This document shows positions 4,278 to 7,239 of a DNA stretch of 7,239 bases, in pieces. A program made the position numbers and the translations under genes. The stretch covers positions 1 to 7,239 of the forward strand of contig JACPQH010000064.1 in NCBI GenBank assembly GCA_016190585.1, in the 5' to 3' direction. Under the pieces are notes generated by a model, which ran no database searches, was not told the origin of the DNA, and saw only the letters and a program-made list of their open reading frames with translations. The stretch is from Chloroflexota bacterium. Lineage in GTDB: Bacteria > Chloroflexota > Dehalococcoidia > Dehalococcoidales > RBG-16-60-22. Each line of letters begins with the position of its first letter. Within the stretch, counting starts at the first letter, position 1.

Positions 4278-5531
4278 ATGACCCAGCAAGTCAGCGCGCG
4301 GGAAGCCATCGCGCAAATCAGGCCGGGGAGCACGATACTCATCGGAGAGTCCTGCGGCGAGCCCCAGACCTTGATCGAGGCCCTGGTAGCTGACAAGGAG
4401 CGGCTGAAGGGGAGCCGCATCATCGAGTGCCGCCGGATCACCGGCTCCAGCTACGCCCCGCTCTGCGACTATTTTCACATCACCACCATGCACGTCACCC
4501 CGGACTACCGGGACGCGGTGCACGGCTGCAGGGCCGACTTCCTGCCGATACGACTGGCCGAGGCGCACGCCTTCTTCCAGCAAAATCCCGTAGATGTCGC
4601 CCTGGTGCAGGTATCGCCGCCGGCCAGCCGGAAGCTGTGCAGCTTCTCGGTGGCGGTAGGCTTTACCTACGAGGCCGCCCGTGCCGCCCGGATGATAATC
4701 GCCGAGGTGAACGACCGCATGCCCTGGAGTTACGGGCAGAACCACCTCGGCCTGGACCACCTCGACTACATCGTGCCCAGTTCGAGGCCGGTGCTGGCCT
4801 ACCCCAGCCGCGCTATCGAGGAAGAGGAGCTGGCGGTGGCGCACAATGTCGCCCGGCTCGTGCCGGACGGCGCCGTCCTCTCCATCGGCATTGGCGGCAT
4901 CTCGGAGGCTGTCCTCACCTTCCTCGCCGGCAAAAAGGACCTGGGCATCCATTCCGGCATCATTACCGACGGCGTTATCGAGCTGATGAAAAGCGGCGTC
5001 ATCAGCAACCGGACCAAGCCTGTCGACCGGGGCAAAACCGTGGCGGCCCTGGCCTTCGGGACGGAGAGGCTGTTCGATTTCATGGACCGCAACCCCGCTG
5101 TCAGGATGCAGCCCTTTTCCTACACGCATGACGTCCGGCGAATTTCCAGGTTTGATAATTACATCGCGGTCAACTCGGCGGTAGAAGTCGACTTGACCGG
5201 CCAGGTCAACGCCGAATCGGTGGGCAGCATCCAGATAAGCACCATCGGCGGGCAGGCCGATTTCGCCCGGGGCGCCGCCTTGTCCCGCGGGGGGAAGAGC
5301 GTCATCACCCTGACCTCGACCACGCGCAACTCCAAGGGCTCGAAGATTGTGCCTGTTCTCAAAGCGGGGGGCGTGGTCAGCACGCCGCGTTATGACGTCC
5401 ACTGCGTGGTCACCGAGTACGGCGTGGCCGAGCTCTGGGGGAAGACCGTCAAGCAGCGTGTTAACGAGCTTATTTCCGTGGCCCACCCCGGGTTCCGGGA
5501 CGAGCTGCGCCAGGCCGCGCGCCGCCTTTAG
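4278..5531 (+). CDS. Acetyl-CoA hydrolase/transferase-family protein lacking usual Glu
   Basis: This 417-residue protein aligns by eye along its length with 4-hydroxybutyrate CoA-transferase (AbfT/Cat2 type). Shared landmarks are VSPP (112-115), IIAEVNDRMP (140-149), SIGIGGISEAVL (202-213), GIHS (223-226) with TDGVIEL, IGGQADFARGA (323-333), VVTEYGVAEL (377-386) and AHPGFRDEL near the end. Family members move CoA between carboxylates through a glutamyl-CoA intermediate, or hydrolyse acyl-CoA. In the characterised clostridial AbfT the nucleophile is the Glu of GIHSE (E238); here that position is Gly227. The fold and CoA-binding motifs look intact. It may be a variant subfamily using another residue, a hydrolase, or a non-catalytic CoA binder. 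ATG 4278 follows GGGAG (4266-4270) by 7 nt; upstream starts overlap the peptidase gene. rsmE follows after 7 nt. Confidence 0.85.
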   Translation: MTQQVSAREAIAQIRPGSTILIGESCGEPQTLIEALVADKERLKGSRIIECRRITGSSYAPLCDYFHITTMHVTPDYRDAVHGCRADFLPIRLAEAHAFFQQNPVDVALVQVSPPASRKLCSFSVAVGFTYEAARAARMIIAEVNDRMPWSYGQNHLGLDHLDYIVPSSRPVLAYPSRAIEEEELAVAHNVARLVPDGAVLSIGIGGISEAVLTFLAGKKDLGIHSGIITDGVIELMKSGVISNRTKPVDRGKTVAALAFGTERLFDFMDRNPAVRMQPFSYTHDVRRISRFDNYIAVNSAVEVDLTGQVNAESVGSIQISTIGGQADFARGAALSRGGKSVITLTSTTRNSKGSKIVPVLKAGGVVSTPRYDVHCVVTEYGVAELWGKTVKQRVNELISVAHPGFRDELRQAARRL

Positions 5532-5538
5532 GACGACC

Positions 5539-6264
5539 ATGCGCCGCTTCCACACCGCCGGGGTCACCAGCGATTCGGCCGACATCAGCGATGCGGAGCA
5601 GCTGCACTACTTGAGAGACGTGCTGCGCCTGAAGCCCGCTGATGAGGTGGTCCTCTTCGACGATGAAGGCAACGAGTACACCTGCCGGATAACCGGCCTG
5701 AGCAGGAAGCGGGCGGTGCTGGCCGTCCGGGAAAAAAGGGCTGCCCCGCGCAGCAAGACCGGGCTGGCTGTCGCCTGCGCCATTCCCAAAGGCAACCGCA
5801 TGGACGATGTGGTCGACAGCCTCACCCAACTGGGCGCTGACAAGGTCATCCCCATGTTGACGGCGAGGGTGGTGGCGAAGCTCGACAGTGCCCGCGAAGC
5901 CGCAAAACACGACCGCTGGCTGAAGATCGCCCGGAGCGCCGCCCGGCAGAGCCAGCGGAGCCTGCCGGAGATTATGCCGGTTACAACGTTCGAGGCGGTC
6001 CTGGCGCTGTCCGGCCAGTATGATCTCAAGCTGATACCGGCCCTGGTTGCGGACGGGGAACCCATCCGGGCGGCACTGGCGGGCTTCCTGGGCGGGCGCG
6101 TCCTGGTGTTGATCGGACCGGAAGGCGATTTCACCCCGGCCGAGGTCGACGCGGCGAGAGAGGCGGGATTTATTCCCGTCTCCTTGGGCGACACCGTGCT
6201 GCGCGTGGCCACGGCGGCAGTTGCGGCGGCGAGCTTTATCCGGCTATGGCTGGCTGGCCGTTAA
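5539..6264 (+). CDS. rsmE: 16S rRNA (uracil1498-N3)-methyltransferase
   Basis: This 241-residue protein shows the RsmE layout. A small N-terminal PUA-like RNA-binding part (1-68, with HYLRDVLRL at 23-31) precedes a SPOUT methyltransferase domain with KGNRMDDVV (84-92), the ARQSQRSLPEI helix region (135-145), IGPEGDFTPAE (192-202) and the knot segment LGDTVLRVATA (216-226). It methylates N3 of U1498 in 16S rRNA with S-adenosylmethionine. ATG 5539 was chosen because AGGA (5530-5533), overlapping the stop of the preceding gene, is a suitable SD, and the protein then begins like its family (MRRFH). Such coupling supports one operon. In the knot motif most members read LR-x-ETA; here the Glu is Ala224. 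It is the last gene of the unit. Confidence 0.93.
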   Translation: MRRFHTAGVTSDSADISDAEQLHYLRDVLRLKPADEVVLFDDEGNEYTCRITGLSRKRAVLAVREKRAAPRSKTGLAVACAIPKGNRMDDVVDSLTQLGADKVIPMLTARVVAKLDSAREAAKHDRWLKIARSAARQSQRSLPEIMPVTTFEAVLALSGQYDLKLIPALVADGEPIRAALAGFLGGRVLVLIGPEGDFTPAEVDAAREAGFIPVSLGDTVLRVATAAVAAASFIRLWLAGR

Positions 6265-6297
6265 CCGGTTTCCCCGCACCCTGCCCTCTCCCGCACA

Positions 6298-6364
6298 CGA
6301 AAGCGTCAACCCGGAATTTCCCGTAGCGCCGCTTTCGCCGGGCTTCGCGCGGCTCGGGTAAATT
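6298..6364 (+). promoter_or_regulatory. Structured intergenic RNA region after rsmE
   Basis: Two strong pairings overlap and exclude each other as simple hairpins. CGAAAGCG (6298-6305) pairs perfectly with CGCTTTCG (6330-6337). AATTTCCCG (6315-6323) pairs with CGGGTAAATT (6355-6364) with one bulged T, and inside it GCCGC (6328-6332) matches GCGGC (6349-6353). No T-run follows, so it is not a classical terminator, though it may act in Rho-dependent ending or 3' stability of the rsmE message. Confidence 0.4.
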
Positions 6365-6381
6365 ACGTGTGTTTGCGGATA

Positions 6382-6400
6382 ACATTTACCGGGAAAATGT
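6382..6400. promoter_or_regulatory. 19-bp dyad, candidate operator for FAD oxidoreductase gene
   Basis: ACATTTACCGGGAAAATGT is symmetrical at eight of nine paired positions around G6391 (ACATTT/AAATGT outside, CC/GG inside, one A-A mismatch). It ends 37 bp before the ATG of the FAD oxidoreductase gene and about 10 bp before a possible extended -10. The size and spacing suit a dimeric repressor or activator. No specific regulator family is claimed. Confidence 0.45.
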
Positions 6401-6409
6401 GCTTTATTT

Positions 6410-6418
6410 TGTTATAGA
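6410..6418 (+). promoter_or_regulatory. Possible extended -10 promoter for FAD oxidoreductase gene
   Basis: TGTTATAGA has TG one base before TATAGA, an extended -10 with four of six core matches. No good -35 is seen. Transcription would begin near 6425, just before the SD GAGGTGA (6428-6434). The poor last two positions make this a weak call, possibly needing an activator at the upstream dyad. Confidence 0.3.
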
Positions 6419-6437
6419 TACGGTCTTGAGGTGAGCT

Positions 6438-7239
6438 ATGGAGGCTATCGGGGGGCACGGGGTACCGGGTGCGCCGGAGTCCTACTGGCTGGCCAGTTCA
6501 CCGGGGACGGGCTACCCGCCGCTCGAGGGTGAGGTCGAGACCGATGTCGTGATAGTCGGCGGCGGTTTTGCCGGCATTATCTCGGCCCTGTTTTTGAAGG
6601 AAGCCGGTTTTAAAGTCGCGGTGATCGAGGCCCGCCGCATCTTGACCGGGGTCACGGGCAACACCACTGCCAAGATCACGTCGCTGCACCGGCTGGTCTA
6701 TGCCAATCTTGTCAAGAGCCTGGGTCAGGAAAAGGCCCGGCAGTACGCGGATGCCAACCAGGCGGCCATCGAAAAGCTAGCCGCGCTGGTGGAGGCCAGG
6801 AAGATACCCTGTGATTTTTCCCGTTTGCCGTTCTATGTCTACGCCGCCGACCGGAAGGATGTGCCCCGGCTGGAGCAGGAGGTCAAAGCGGCGCAGTCGG
6901 TCGGGCTCGAGGCGTCATTCGTTGATGAGGTCGCGCTGCCCTTCGCCACGGCGGGGGCGATACGCCTGGATAACCAGGCCCAGTTCCACCCCTTGAAGTT
7001 CCTGAGAGAGATCGCCCGCTCGCTGCCGGGGGAAGGCAGCCATATCTTCGAGAACAGCCGGGTGATTCGTATGGACCACGGGCCGGTCTGCCGGGCGTCA
7101 ACCGACAAAGGCCGGGTAAAAGCCCGCTACGCCGTGGTCGCCACCAATTTCCCGGTTTTAGACCGGGAAGGGTTCTTCTACGCGCGACTTCAGCCGGCCC
7201 GCTCCTATGCCATCGCCGGGATGACCGACCGGGCGTTCC
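6438..7239 (+). CDS. FAD-dependent oxidoreductase, YhfW-like, 3' end missing
   Basis: The frame stays open from ATG 6438 to the window edge, 267 residues. After the family-typical lead PESYWLAS (13-20), a DAO-type Rossmann fold starts with VVIVGGGFAG (37-46), whose GxGxxG binds the FAD diphosphate; E64 should bind the ribose. TGNTTAKITSLH (73-84), YADANQAA (103-110) and AIRLDNQAQFHP (174-185) strongly recall Bacillus YhfW-like proteins. Those are about 500 residues long and usually end in a Rieske [2Fe-2S] domain, which would lie beyond this window. The substrate of these enzymes is not known to me; they are thought to oxidise an amine or similar compound, probably in the cytoplasm. SD GAGGTGA (6428-6434) supports the start. 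A dyad and structured stretch upstream suggest a separate transcription unit from rsmE. Confidence 0.85.
   Translation, partial: MEAIGGHGVPGAPESYWLASSPGTGYPPLEGEVETDVVIVGGGFAGIISALFLKEAGFKVAVIEARRILTGVTGNTTAKITSLHRLVYANLVKSLGQEKARQYADANQAAIEKLAALVEARKIPCDFSRLPFYVYAADRKDVPRLEQEVKAAQSVGLEASFVDEVALPFATAGAIRLDNQAQFHPLKFLREIARSLPGEGSHIFENSRVIRMDHGPVCRASTDKGRVKARYAVVATNFPVLDREGFFYARLQPARSYAIAGMTDRAF

Noticed and set aside
4272..5585. 437-residue open frame on the minus strand opposite the CoA-transferase gene
   Set aside because: Long antisense frames are common in G+C-rich genes. The plus strand has full family motifs, and the antisense protein shows no recognisable domain.

Overview
The window looks like a piece of a G+C-rich bacterial chromosome. 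The genes are clearly G+C-rich and only the first ~260 bases are A+T-rich. I see no mobile element, tRNA, rRNA or CRISPR array. The mix of genes recalls Chloroflexota, perhaps Dehalococcoidia: a two-module CxxC zinc-ribbon protein next to ribosomal protein S21, an M16 peptidase beginning DFYQKTTLDNGLR, and an acetyl-CoA hydrolase/transferase-family enzyme. That placement rests on remembered family resemblance and is tentative.

Left part (1-904). Two promoters point away from each other. Leftward, an extended -10 promoter reads into the start of a membrane or secreted protein that runs off the window (1-74, minus). Rightward, a TATAAT promoter reads a zinc-ribbon protein (263-595) and then S21 (rpsU, 664-843), ending at a hairpin plus T-rich tract. 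The zinc-ribbon leader can fold so that its Shine-Dalgarno is buried.

Middle (905-2991). A near-consensus promoter (1024-1052) and a leader of about 135 nt precede an orphan OmpR/PhoB-type response regulator (1194-1892). Its end faces, 13 nt away, the end of a minus-strand alpha/beta hydrolase (1906-2670). The gap upstream of the hydrolase (2671-2991) holds a tandem 9-bp repeat and a strong promoter for the next operon.

Right part (2953-6264). One promoter appears to drive three tightly spaced genes: an M16B zinc peptidase, a CoA-transferase-family protein and RsmE, the 16S rRNA m3U1498 methyltransferase. They share no obvious pathway. Two points stand out. The peptidase GTG start lies only a few bases from the predicted transcription start, leaving no room for an SD. 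The CoA-transferase-like protein has Gly where characterised relatives have the catalytic Glu.

Right end (6265-7239). A structured intergenic stretch and a 19-bp dyad come before the N-terminal 267 residues of a YhfW-like FAD oxidoreductase, cut by the window edge.

The window does not show a clear new multi-gene system. The best leads are the nucleophile-less CoA-transferase, the near-leaderless peptidase, the SD-masking leader and the gene start hidden at the left edge.
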